64,000 bases of DNA from Holothuria scabra (lineage: Eukaryota; Echinodermata; Holothuroidea; Aspidochirotida; Holothuriidae): contig CM074194.1 in NCBI GenBank assembly GCA_037179385.1, forward strand, positions 2,869,001 to 2,933,000, in the 5' to 3' direction. Under the pieces are notes generated by a model. That model worked only from the letters and a program-made list of their open reading frames with translations, was not told where the DNA came from and did no database searches. The number at the start of each line of letters is the position of its first letter. Position 1 is the stretch's first letter. The translations under genes and the position numbers were made by a program. This document shows, piece by piece, positions 36,728-46,754 of the stretch.

Positions 36728-38113
36728 CAATCATTCTCAGATTTGCTACCAATATTTGAAAGAAGTGCAGATTCAAATTATTGTTTCAAAAGGGCAAATA
36801 CATCCCTACTACAGTCATGTTCACATTTGCAAGAAAAATCGAATAACTTAGCTACTACTTACAAGCCCGAGACATACCGTTTCCTGCTGTTTGAGGGGTC
36901 GCAATTTTTTAAAATTTTCTGTACGCTCCGCGCCAACTGAAGATAGTCTCTCTAGGAAGACTTCATAATCTAAGCAGGGGAACCATTGGTCTGTCGTACT
37001 CAAATGCTCTCATACACACCTGTCATCAGATACCTTTCAACCCTGTCAGTTGTTTAGTCTTTGTAGATGGATTCTTTAATTTTATTGAAGTATCAAAATT
37101 TTATCAATGTGCAATGCTGCAGAGCAGTGGTCAGGTGGTGTAGCTACAGGAGGCACTGGAGCGATAGCGCCCTTGCTTGAAAAAGTTAAAAATTCGAGCA
37201 TTTGCCATTTGAGGCACCAGTCAAATACAGTGCGGTTTTCCAAAGTTTTTGCTTCATAAAATTCAGAATTCTTGCTAATGGAATTTCCATTTTTGAAATT
37301 ATTAGTTCTAAAAATTTCGACGCGCCTTAAAATCGCAAGCTTTAAACTTTGAAGCTGTAAGTGATCACTTATAAAGCAGTCAGTAGATAAATTGTCGTAG
37401 CCGCTACAGTGCCGTTTCCCTAAACTTTTCTTCAATAAAAGCTTTAATTTTTGTATAAAAAAGGCAACAAAGTTTCGAGAGTTTTTTAATGTCGCCCAGA
37501 AGCCTTAATCCGCAGTCCTTAGATAACAGTCGACGTGCTATCTCAGATATATGCCAATAGGAAACGCAGAGTCTTCGGTAGTCCCCCAAATTTGCAAATT
37601 TCCTTACAGGAAACCCTACATCTAATCTATTTTCTGCAATGCAAGCTCCATATTTACAAATGTGTAAAAGAATCCAAATTTTTGTACCTTATACAGTAGT
37701 GTTCACACTTAAGAAAAAAAAAAACAGATTTATTTAAAAAATTGTTCTTGCCCGTAGAAAAGGGACAAATAGCAAGGGGTAGGGTGAGTTGCATGGACCA
37801 ACATTGCCACGCCCTCAACACTTCCCTTAAGGCCCTTAGACACCCACAAACTAACACAGCTCAACTAGTAGAAAATCGGGAAACCTCTATGCTATTGCCC
37901 CCCTCCCCCCCGGACAGCCAGGTCTAGTTACGCCACTGTTGGAGTTAACGTTTATCTGCAATTGAAACTTAAAATAGCCACTGCTTGGATCCCCTTTACA
38001 AGTCTGGGAAATTTTCGACTGTCTAAGAGGTACGAATTTTCAAATTTTCTGGACGCTCCGTGCCAACCAGTGGTGGCGTTCCGCTTTGACTGTCTTACGG
38101 GCAGAATTACTTT

Positions 38114-39154
38114 CAGGGGCGGGATTTGATCTCTGAAAGTGTGGGGGCAAGTTCGGGCAGACAACCAAACGGCGCCGCGGGAGCGCGAAGCGCTCACCTT
38201 AACGGCGTGGGGTCCAGGGCCGCCTTAGGGCCCTTGGTAGGGTCCAGGGGCAAAGCCCCGGTGGGGGTTCCAGGGGGCGAAGTCGCCAGAAGATCGAAAT
38301 TGTAGGCATTAAAATGATGCAATTTATCTTCAGCTTTAAATTACTGTACATAAGATGGACACTTAACAGAACACAAATAACACAATCTGTCTTTCTTCAA
38401 TTATATCCTTACTCCGTATGATTAAAGTCAGCCTGAATCGATAATGCAGAGGGTGCAGGGAGGGAGAATGGATTACTTAAAATTGAGGTTCTTCAGGGAC
38501 TCCCTCCTTGCTGCCCCAGATCTTCTTTTCAGAAAGCTAGGGGGCTTTTCCTGTGATGTGAATTCAGCGCTTGTCTAAATTTAACGTTTAAGACATCTCA
38601 ATAATGAAACTGAATAAAAATTAAGGAAAGGATGGGCCACTTTTAACTTTTGATGAATAACGGTGCCCCCCTTAAGACATTCTTACTGAAGCACAACCAT
38701 ACTCTGGTTTCCTATATAGTCCTTTACAGGTGACTTTCACAGAGCCGTTACCTCTCCGCGCGGCGAAAAATTGAATTTTTGCTTTATCTCAATAGTGAAA
38801 TTGAAATAAAATTAGACAAAGAGTGGTCTCTTTTCGCTACAGCTGAATAGCGTAACCCCTGAGGATATTTGTACTAAGCAAAAACGTACCGTTGGTTTCC
38901 TATTGTGCACCCGAAGCGTGTCGAAAAAAGGGAGCGTTGAGACATTTATTGAAAGGATATTGTTTTTTTAGTTTTCAATGCAGTATATGACCTGTTTAAA
39001 CATTATACAACTTAATTAAGTATCACTCGCGTAGCTCTGTCAGTTCCAGTTTGTATTTTTGTAGCAAAAGCAACCAGGCTAAGACGTAAAAAAACTAAGT
39101 TCTGGAAAAAAGTGGGGGACCAGTGCCCCCGTGTTCCCCGTAATCCCGCCTATG
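38114..39154. mobile_element. hAT-like element, 8-bp TSD (7 of 8)
   Basis: Left end caggggcgggatttga and right end taatcccgcctatg are imperfect inverted repeats sharing GGCGGGATT. Flanks are attacttt (38106-38113) and attacatt (39155-39162). The interior has GC-rich stretches (ggcgccgcgggagcgcgaag, cttagggccc) and no transposase frame. Confidence 0.72.
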
Positions 39155-40568
39155 ATTACATTTTTCGGGCAAAAATCTTCTGCTCCAAACTGAAATGGTC
39201 CCCAACACCTCTGGAAATACCTTACTCAGGCGTGCAGTGGAGCAGGTGCTTGCAACATTCAGCAGGATTCCGGATTTGCGATCCTACTAGATACATAGTC
39301 CAGTGGAATAATGAACTGAGCTAATCAGTATCTCAAAGATGTGTTTGTAAGTGAGAAAAATCACAGATTTTTCTCACCAGAAATAAAGACCAATAAACCT
39401 GGCAAATGTTATTTCCAGCCATCTGGGAGGTTTTAAAATTCAAAATTTTCTTTGTACGCTCCGCGCCAACTGATGGTGGCGTTACGCTTAAATAGTGAAC
39501 TTCAGCCACCCCTTACAAAAGTATCCACCCCCATAGCCCCACCACAAAATTACTCGCTATACCACTGCACTGGACCCCTACCAGGGTTTTGCCCCCCTGA
39601 ACCCCACGCCGATGAGAATTTGTGCTTCGCACAATACCAGGCGCCTTACGGCGTCACTTTTGTCGGCTGCCGAAAACTTGTGGACCCCCAATAAAAAAAC
39701 ATCTTCCATCGCCTATAAAATATTCTGAGCCTGACTTCAGTTGCCAGATTATATGGGACTGTAGGGTGGTTTTTGTATGATATAGATATCTTCCTTACTT
39801 TAAGTTGAGTTGTTGGTGACTACATATTAAGTTGAAGGTGTTTCCAAATGAAAGGACACAAACAAATATTTACAAGTTCAGTATGAGAAGTTAATTCATC
39901 GCTGCCTGCTCAGTTGGCAGTATACTGATTAAGGAAATTAGTACAGGTGGAAGGACAAATATAAACGGAATATACGTTTAAGTGCAATATTAAGGAATTA
40001 AATCACCTAGCACCACTCCATAATGAGTTGTCTTTTCTACAAGTCTCTCTCAGTTCCATCTTATTTCTCTACTTTTCTCTTTCTTTCTCTCTATCTTACT
40101 TCTCTTGCTTCTATAATCCCAATCTAATCTCTTCTCTCAGGTTCAAATCTCAATGAAGTCCTAAAGTTCTTTGTCACATTGGTCTACACCCATGGTGCCA
40201 AAGTGGGAGTGTCCTAAAAGTATTAAAATAATCTCATTGTTGCAGAGTCTGCAGAGTGCATCTAGGGTGAGGCAAAGAAAAATCAGCACTTATGAGTCAA
40301 CCCTATTTCCTTAGTAGGCCTAATGGTTTTCTGACCGGTAATGTTGACCAGCTGCCAGGCCTGTGGTCACATACTGTGTATGTACTGTGTATGTATTTCA
40401 TATAAAATATGCAAACTTACAAGTATAACAACATTACCATACCATTTTGTAATATTACCTGCATTTTAATCTTAAAGTTTAACCAGGGAGTTATAACAGA
40501 GAGCAATCGGAAATAACAAAGTATATTATTTTGGTAAACAGTATCTGGTTTATTTGTATGTACTAAAG
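39155..40568. other. Transposon-derived intergenic sequence
   Basis: Holds a 185-bp-unit core near 39460-39490, a perfect 12-bp hairpin at 39351-39377 and a pyrimidine-rich stretch at about 40045-40110. No gene seen; the frames at 39112-39694 are within repeat cores. Confidence 0.6.
39351..39377. repeat. Perfect 12-bp hairpin, 3-base loop
   Basis: gtgagaaaaatc, loop aca, then gatttttctcac. The stem is perfect. There is no U-run that would suggest a terminator function in this eukaryotic setting. Confidence 0.8.
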
Positions 40569-41576
40569 CAGTGGCGTACGCAGGATTTCTCTGAAGGGGG
40601 AGGGGCATGCAGTACGGTCTAAGTAGAGGGGTGTCCGGAAATTTTTTGACGTTTTCAAGGAGCCTACATGCAAAATGGTGCAAGATTTCGACTTTGACGG
40701 GAACAGTGTTAAAAGTTGAATCGTGGTGGTCCATGAGGATAAAACTGAAACTTTTGTGTCTTTACATGCACTCTTATGCCATTTATGCTACCTTACGAAG
40801 TAAAAATTTGTCATTAAATTTGCACACTTTTAGAAGTCCAAATAAAAGAGCACTGATGGTTATTTGTGGTTTTCCTTGGCCACAAAATGTTATTTTGTCA
40901 TAATGAATATCTACGCGAAGCGCCACCATTGGTTGGCGCGGAGCGTAGAGAAAATTTGGAAAAATCAAACCCCTTAGATGGCCGGAAATAGCATTTTTGC
41001 AGGCAAATACGAAGAATCTAGCCAGTCGCTTTCTTCTTTTGTCGTTTGCAATAAAATGCTCACTTCAAAATATGTTCGCAAACTGCAAAGTGATCAGAGA
41101 GTTAAGAGCTAATTTTACTCCAAATATGTAATTTTGCCCAAAAGACCGAGCGAAGCTCCACCATTAGTTGGCCCGGAGCGAAAAGAAAATTTCGAAAAAT
41201 CAGACCCCTCAGATAGTCAAAATAGCGTATTTATGCTTGTAAAGAGAATCTAAACATGTAGTCTTTTTTATCGATGCCACCAGTGGGAAACAGAGTCTAC
41301 CTTTTTAAGTAAAAATTGGAATTTGACAGAATTTGCCTAGGTCTATTTGTAGGAATAAAAAAAATGGCATCACTGAAAGGCCTCGCAGGGACAATCCTTC
41401 CCCTTTGAAAAATTTTGAAAAATTGGGTGTCTTATAAGCAATCTGGTGCCACATATGCTATCTTTTGAAGTAAAGTCTGTGTTAATAAAGTTAGACTACG
41501 TATTTTTAAGAACAAAAGAAAATGGCATCTGTGAGGGGGGCATGGCCCAATGGTCTCCCCTTCGCACGCCACTAAG
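40569..41576. mobile_element. Probable hAT-like element, TSD not recovered
   Basis: Left end cagtggcgtacgcagg and the right-end-like cgcacgccact at 41563-41573 are inverted relatives. The left flank tactaaag may be reflected in the eroded ctaagg on the right, but this is not a clean duplication. The interior has two reverse-oriented 185-bp-unit cores near 40915 and 41155. Confidence 0.5.
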
Positions 41577-43094
41577 GAGGCCTAATAGTGGCTCGATCAC
41601 ACAGGATATCCTGTGATAAAAGCAGTCTGTTATGTGTAGAAGGCTACGAGGTACTCATTGTCCATTTATTGTTACACTCAAAGTGAGCAGAAAGCTATTT
41701 TCCCGAACTAGCTTGTAAGTCTCCAAGGATTAGGCTAAGTAACAAAATCTAAGTGTGCCAACGGATCCCGTTAATTCTAATTTCTAGATAATTTTTAAGT
41801 TTATCGTTGGCCATGGATTGTTTCAGCCCGAGCCATCGTTATGTACACACAATAAAATCGTACAGCTACTGCTAGCTTGTAGAAGAACATAACAACCTCG
41901 GGGGTCTACGGTATAGTGACTTGTCAGTTTTCACATCCTTTTACTGATGAATTCGCAAAGTATCACCTGAATAACAGCTTCCTCTGCACTGAAATGTACT
42001 GATCATAACTCCAGTGCGTATACAAGCACAAGAGAACATTCAATCTGCTACGCGACGAGGACATTTCTGTGGAACGCGAATTGGGCCGGTTCATGCGACA
42101 CTGACGAAATCTGAGTTAATTTGTTGCATGAAAATACGAATTATGTATGAGAAATGTCTCACAATTTCTTATTCTAACAAAAATTTTGAGAAATTTATGT
42201 GAAATTTTTGTAATAATAAGAAAATTCATCAAATTTCCCCAAAAATTTTTCCAGGGGGGGCAACTTGCCCTTCCTGCCCCCCCCCAGTAGCTACGCCACT
42301 GGGGATAGCTATATTTACATGAGGTTGAAACAATGATGAGTGTCAGATATTCAAGCTTACAGGACGACGGGAAAGTACATGTGTATACATGTGCTAAAAA
42401 TTTTGCACGAAAAAGTGGAAGTGGCAGATTTTATGTGGTAATTTTGTGATTATTTGATCGGCTATTTTCCCTTTTTTGTTAAAATGAGCATGATATTTCA
42501 AAGAAAACCCAGCCTAAGAGTAACGACTGCTTAATAGATTTTATTCACAAGCCTGCAGTGAATTATGCTGTATCCTCGGCGGGGTGCGTGCCATTTTGAG
42601 AGGTCGCAACGATTTAAAAAAAAAAATCTGTACACTCTGCGCCAACTGATGGTAGCGCTCCGCTTAGACCTTTTCGGACGGAAAAATATCCTTCCCCAAA
42701 CTGAAATGCTTCTATACTGATGCTTCTACGTCGTTAGGGGAGATGGGTTATATTATTAGGCGCCACAGCTCGGCATTACGTTTTATCTGTACATGTACTT
42801 CATAGCAGGTGTAGATTGTATCTCTCTTTCAATAATGTCGTTTGTAAGAGTATCAAACGCATGCTGAGTAGCCTGCGGAGCAGACTCTATAGTAGCCTAA
42901 AGATGGCGCTCTATCAAAATCATAATATACCTCTCAAAACAGGTTTGCCATGTAACGTAGTTGAAAGACTCATAGCCTATTATTCACAGTAGCGAAGTAA
43001 GATTTTGATATTTGAATGTAGTAGTTGAAACGCAAACACAATAGCCTGCTTACAGCAAGCTACCTGCTGAGTAGTCAATAGCCAGTCTGGATGA
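41577..43094. other. Intergenic, transposon remnants
   Basis: Contains a right-end terminus at 42285-42301 (agctacgccactg) whose partner is not identified, and a forward 185-bp-unit core near 42620-42665. No gene. Confidence 0.55.
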
Positions 43095-43262
43095 CCAGTC
43101 TGAAGCAGGCACAGGATTCAGCCTCACATTCAGCCCCACATTCTGAAGCCAGCACAGGATTCGCCTAGCACAGGATTCGCCTAAGGTTAAGGTTGCAAAA
43201 CTTGATATAGCGCACATTACTGTGATGAAACACACTCAATGGCGCTTTACAAAGAACAAAAA

Positions 43263-43586
43263 TCAAGAAAAAGATTTCCTAAAAAGATAAGTTTTCAAAG
43301 CATCATTAAAAGAATTAATAGAAGACAACTGCCGAATATGAATCGGGAGGGCATTCCAAAGCTTCGGGCAAGCGACCATAAAAGAACGATCCGCAAAAAA
43401 ACTGCGACTGGTGAAAGGAACCTTAAGAAGTGAACCTTTTGAAGATCTAGTAACATAATAGGACGCTTTGGGTTCAATCAACCCTGATAAATAAGTTGGT
43501 GCTAAATTGTGGAGACATTTAAACACAAGGAGAAGAACCTTATACTCAATACGAGCTTTGATGGGCAGAATGTGTAGCTCTTTCAA
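43263..43586 (-). pseudogene. LINE ORF2 C-terminal frame
   Basis: 107 codons containing EYKVLLLVFKCLHNLAPTYL and KLWNALPIHIRQ, then KTYLFRKSFS. Homologous in layout to the C-terminus of the LINE at 18695-19796 but clearly diverged. Relic. Confidence 0.8.
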
Positions 43587-44209
43587 ACCGGCAGAGGCAC
43601 TGTCAAATTTGGATCTACCGAGGATTAATTTAGCAGTAAGTTTTGAATTCTTTGAAGAGGATGTAACGTAGAGTCCGGAAGGTTAATGAACAGGCTATTA
43701 CAATAATCCATATGCAGTGGCGGATCCAGGAATTTTCAGTGTGGGGGGGGGGGGGGGTCTTGCAAGTGGTTGGGTATCAAATGTATACTGAGCGAAGCGC
43801 CACCACAGATATGTATGTTGTTTAGTCTCTGATGCCTATAAGAATTCAGGAAATGGGAAATGCGAGTGGTAGGCAAGCATCCAAATTTTACCATGTTTTT
43901 TAGAGTGATTACCACTGTACTAAGGGCGTAATTTGCAGCGCGTGGAGCGCGCTGAAAATTCGCTCATTTCAAATATTTAAAAATATGGAGCTTTAATGGC
44001 AGAAAAGTTTGGATGCTGGGTTTCCTGCAAGGAAATCTGAGCAGTTGGGGATTACTGAAGAATTTGCATTTTCTATCGGCAAATCTGAGGTTGGGTTGCG
44101 ACCAAAGATTGTTTTTGCCACATAATGTTATCCAACACCAGTACGAAATGAGGCTCTTCAACGAAATTTTTTTGAGTTTATATTGGAGGAAATATAAAAT
44201 TTTATGAAA

Positions 44210-44410
44210 GAAAATTCATGAAAATAGCACTGTATATAGTAAACGGTGGCACTTGGTGATCTGGTGTCACAAGTGTAGCAAATTTCCGATTTTGTTACAC
44301 CCAGAGCTCGGAAAAGTTTACCAAAGTGAAGGTATGAGCGAGCACTCTTGCTAAGGAATTATAATTTGAGGCGCGCGAAGCGCGCGGAAAATTTTGCTTT
44401 CTAGAATCAA
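44210..44410 (+). repeat. Diverged copy of the 1-290 repeat
   Basis: Shares gatctggtgtcaca, agagctcggaaaagttta and ccaaa in order with 1-290 and 33072-33330. Followed by aggcgcgcgaagcgcgcgg. Confidence 0.7.
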
Positions 44411-45310
44411 ATAATGACGAATAAATTTAGAGAAAATTGATTGGGAATTTCATAATTTCATGAGTTGTCAAAACCACAGAGTAGACACAGACTCACAATT
44501 GCCATATTTCCGAATTCTTCATTTTCAAAGCTCCCTGCCCCGCCTGGGTGTCTAAGAACAGGGTGGCAGAGATGCAACATGGTGCTAAACGTTTCAATAT
44601 TTTAAGCCACTATGAAACTCCCAATCTTTCAAAACACGGTCTTAAAAGAGTGGGTAATCATTACTTCAACGGACTCAGTCAATGTGAATTTGATACTGGG
44701 TGTACTCTATCACCGTCACACGGTTTTAGGCTATGTCATGTGTAGGGTGCACCCTCCTTGACCTTTAACAGGAACGCCATCTTGTTATTTACTAGCAACT
44801 CTGCCTTCCGATTGTCCTAGATTCCCATGGCCCTTCCTGTTTCCCGCCACGTGTTACCGGTGAACGTGGCAAACTACCCCACCCTAGTTCCACGTGTATG
44901 CTGTAGCCCATATTTTCAAGGTGTGGCCAATTTTTACCCTCTGCAGCCTTCTCATTGATCATTTAGATCAGCACATTCCTTAATATTTATCTAATTTGGT
45001 GCGTCACAACTTTTAACCAATCAGGGCACTGCATGTGTTCCGATCTCCCCGAGACATGAAAGTTCCGAGCCTGCAAGTTTTGGTCGCACTCACACACTGG
45101 TGCAGCAGACCGCAGACGACGAGCACCTTCGTCAATCTATATATAGCTAAATTTTTCTTTTTTGTCGGCTGTTAATCGAGCGGAATAAAACCGCCAAGCA
45201 TCTTGAATCAGAACTAAATCTTCTCATATGTTTAGTCATATCTCACCTCGTATCGCCTACACACTCTGCAGCATCCCCGTTCAAGTCTTGGTATCAACGA
45301 TTGGCCCATT

Positions 45311-45537
45311 ATTCGCTTCTCGGCCTCATGGCTAAGATCATGTTTAGTATCTGTTCTTTTCACCCAGTCAAAAATGGAGCGATACATGACAGACCAATGA
45401 CGTAAATGGTCTGAGGGCCATGATGTTGGTCAAGTGTTGTCCTTAAGTGGACGTATTGCTTCTTCGGGAAGCAGTTTGAAGTTTGGTTTCGCCGAACGGT
45501 CCTTTGCCAGAGGGTCGGGAGGACTTTGGAAAAAGTA
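45311..45537 (+). mobile_element. U2-snRNA-headed SINE-like insertion
   Basis: 45311-45362 matches the conserved 5' end of U2 snRNA: cttctcggcc, atggctaagatcat, then tagtatctgttctt. The remaining ~175 bases do not follow U2. The insert is flanked by an 18-base direct repeat starting cgattggc and ending ttattcg (45298-45315 and 45538-45555, one mismatch). Its tail recurs at 36694-36727. This is retroposon structure, not a U2 gene: no Sm site or 3' stem-loops are seen. Confidence 0.7.
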
Positions 45538-46069
45538 CGATTGGCTCATTATTCGACAGTAGTGGGAGCCCCACGTATTGACATAGGTACACATTGGATG
45601 TCACTAACAGCGTTACCAACGGCCGTTGGCGGAAAACGCTGGATTTAGAATTGGTCATTGCGCAATGTGTAAGCAAAACGGAAATTTACCAAATGATACG
45701 GAAGATAGATAAATTATAATTTACATTTTTCATTTTATTGAAGAATATTTAAATATTTTTAAAAAGTAATTAGGCATAGGTTACAATTAGCCTGGTTATC
45801 TATACAATTTTTTTTACTGTCCCGGTGGGGGGAGGGGATGCATACCCCCACCCCCCCCCCCCCCCCCCTCTGGATCCGCCACTGTCCATATGTGAAAAAA
45901 TCAGAGCATTAGCATATTAAGGACAACTTGCTCTGTCTAGATAATTACGGATCTTCTTCAAATTATACATAGTGAGGGCGGGTGCCCTTGTCTTCATAGA
46001 TATGAGAAACTTGAGATTAAGGGATTCATCCAGAAACACACCAAGTAATTGCACGGGATTCGGGTGGTG

Positions 46070-46266
46070 AGCGAATGTAAGGCCGAATCCTGTGCTGGGC
46101 GAATGTGGGGCCGAATCCTAAGCTAGCTTCAGAGTGTGAGGCTGAATCCTGTGCTGGGCGAATGTATGGCGAATCCTGTGCTGGGCGAATGCGGGGCCGA
46201 ATCCTGTGTTAGCTTTAGAATGTGGGGCTGAATGTGAGGCTGAATCCTGTGCCTGCTTCAGACTGG
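46070..46266 (+). repeat. Minisatellite arm (gaatcctgtgctgggcgaatg units)
   Basis: Repeats of gaatcctgtgctgggc with variable gaatgtggggc linkers, units roughly 26-35 bases. The inverse block stands at 43095-43184. Confidence 0.85.
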
Positions 46267-46754
46267 TGGTTTCGGCTACTGCAAACAGCCTGCACAGCGA
46301 AAGTTGTAATTAGAAAGATAACGTCTTTTCTTAACGCTTTGTGTAGATAAAGACGATATCGCAGTCAAAATGTGGATTCACATGGACAGATGGAGAGTCG
46401 GCTGTCGTAAACTTGTCTTCCGCGAAAAGTGAAAAACACTTGGAAGTCTTTGCCGTGAAGTACTTTAATCTAGTATTATCCAAAGATGTTATCGATGACC
46501 GGTTCTCGTTCCTCCCTGCAGTGCAGACTTCGAAGAGCGAGCTAATATAGGCCTATTCGCACTACGTTTGACTTTGAGCCTCACGTTAATTGTTATTGTT
46601 AACGTTATTAGTAACATAAAAGTAACGGTAACATTAACGGTAACACTAACACTCGCAACAATAACACTATTATTAGCGCAAGGCCTAGGCCTAGTTTAAT
46701 TTAATTTACGGACCTACAAATACTGATAGAGTTGTGTCAAGTTCGTTGTTCAAC
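46267..46754 (+). promoter_or_regulatory. NOA1: NOA1 5' flank / leader
   Basis: Single-copy-looking, CpG-containing sequence between the fold-back arm and the NOA1 start codon. It should hold the promoter and 5' UTR. An upstream noncoding exon cannot be excluded. No TATA box or initiator can be assigned. Confidence 0.4.

Larger units (their letters stand above)
36264..37938. mobile_element. hAT-like element inserted in the 185-bp array
   Basis: Left end cagcaatggcgtaaccag and right end ctagttacgccactg are inverted relatives of the family terminus CAGTGGCGTAAC. Flanks ttcggagt and ttggagt differ by one missing base. G-rich and C-rich runs lie just inside each end. The interior includes a homopurine tract, one diverged 185-bp core (about 36930) and a sequence shared with the U2-headed element (36694-36727). 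No transposase. Confidence 0.7.
35510..38113 (+). repeat. ~185-bp tandem array, interrupted by an insertion
   Basis: Units share agcgactgcttagatcc, a gggaaatg-cattttcgact block, attttcaaaattttctgtacg, a ccaac-a-tggtgg core and a tttcaagtgaacatttt block. The gactgc anchor is at 35516, 35751, 35935, 36121 and 37979. Subtracting the insert at 36264-37938 puts the last two about 175-183 bases apart, in line with 184 and 186 for the others. Isolated cores recur at 26.4, 36.93, 39.46, 40.92, 41.16 and 42.64 kb in both orientations. Confidence 0.8.
43715..45884. mobile_element. hAT-like non-autonomous element, perfect 8-bp TSD tccatatg
   Basis: Ends cagtggcggatcca and tggatccgccactg are perfect 14-base inverted repeats. 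tccatatg is exact on both sides (43707-43714 and 45885-45892). It interrupts the LINE frame within an S-H-M-D-Y-C-N motif, and removal restores it. Inside are gcgcgaagcgcgcgg-type palindromic cores, a relative of repeat 1-290 and the U2-headed insertion. No transposase. Confidence 0.92.
43200..46068 (-). mobile_element. LINE C-terminal fragment, split by a hAT-like element
   Basis: Minus strand. 46068-45893 reads LGVFLDESLNLKFLISM..., MYNLKKIRNYLDRA and ALIFSHMDY. After removal of 43715-45884 it continues YCNSLFINLPDSTLHPLQRI. Downstream, 43586-43263 reads MKELHILPIKARIEYKVLLL and LWNALPIHIRQLSS. The 3' end has the agcgccattgag / gcgctatatcaag form typical of CR1/L2-like tails. Stops and frameshifts are present. 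Confidence 0.85.
43095..46266. mobile_element. Fold-back structure with minisatellite arms
   Basis: The left arm (43095-43184) starts ccagtctgaagcaggc and carries cacaggattcgcc repeats. The right arm (46073-46266) is its inverse: ggcgaatcctgtg repeats ending gcctgcttcagactgg. Between the arms lie a minus-strand LINE fragment and, inside that, a hAT-like element. No target duplication was found outside the arms, so the mode of origin is open. Confidence 0.75.

Noticed and set aside
36264..42301. Pairing the solitary right end at 42301 with the left ends at 24151 or 40569
   Set aside because: The flanking octamers (gggatagc, tgacaata, tactaaag) do not match.
45311..45362. U2 snRNA gene
   Set aside because: Only the first ~50 bases match; no Sm site or 3' stem-loops; flanked by target duplications.
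46734..46754. GTG start for NOA1 seven codons upstream
   Set aside because: Non-AUG initiation is unlikely in an animal gene when an ATG with A at -3 follows at 46755.
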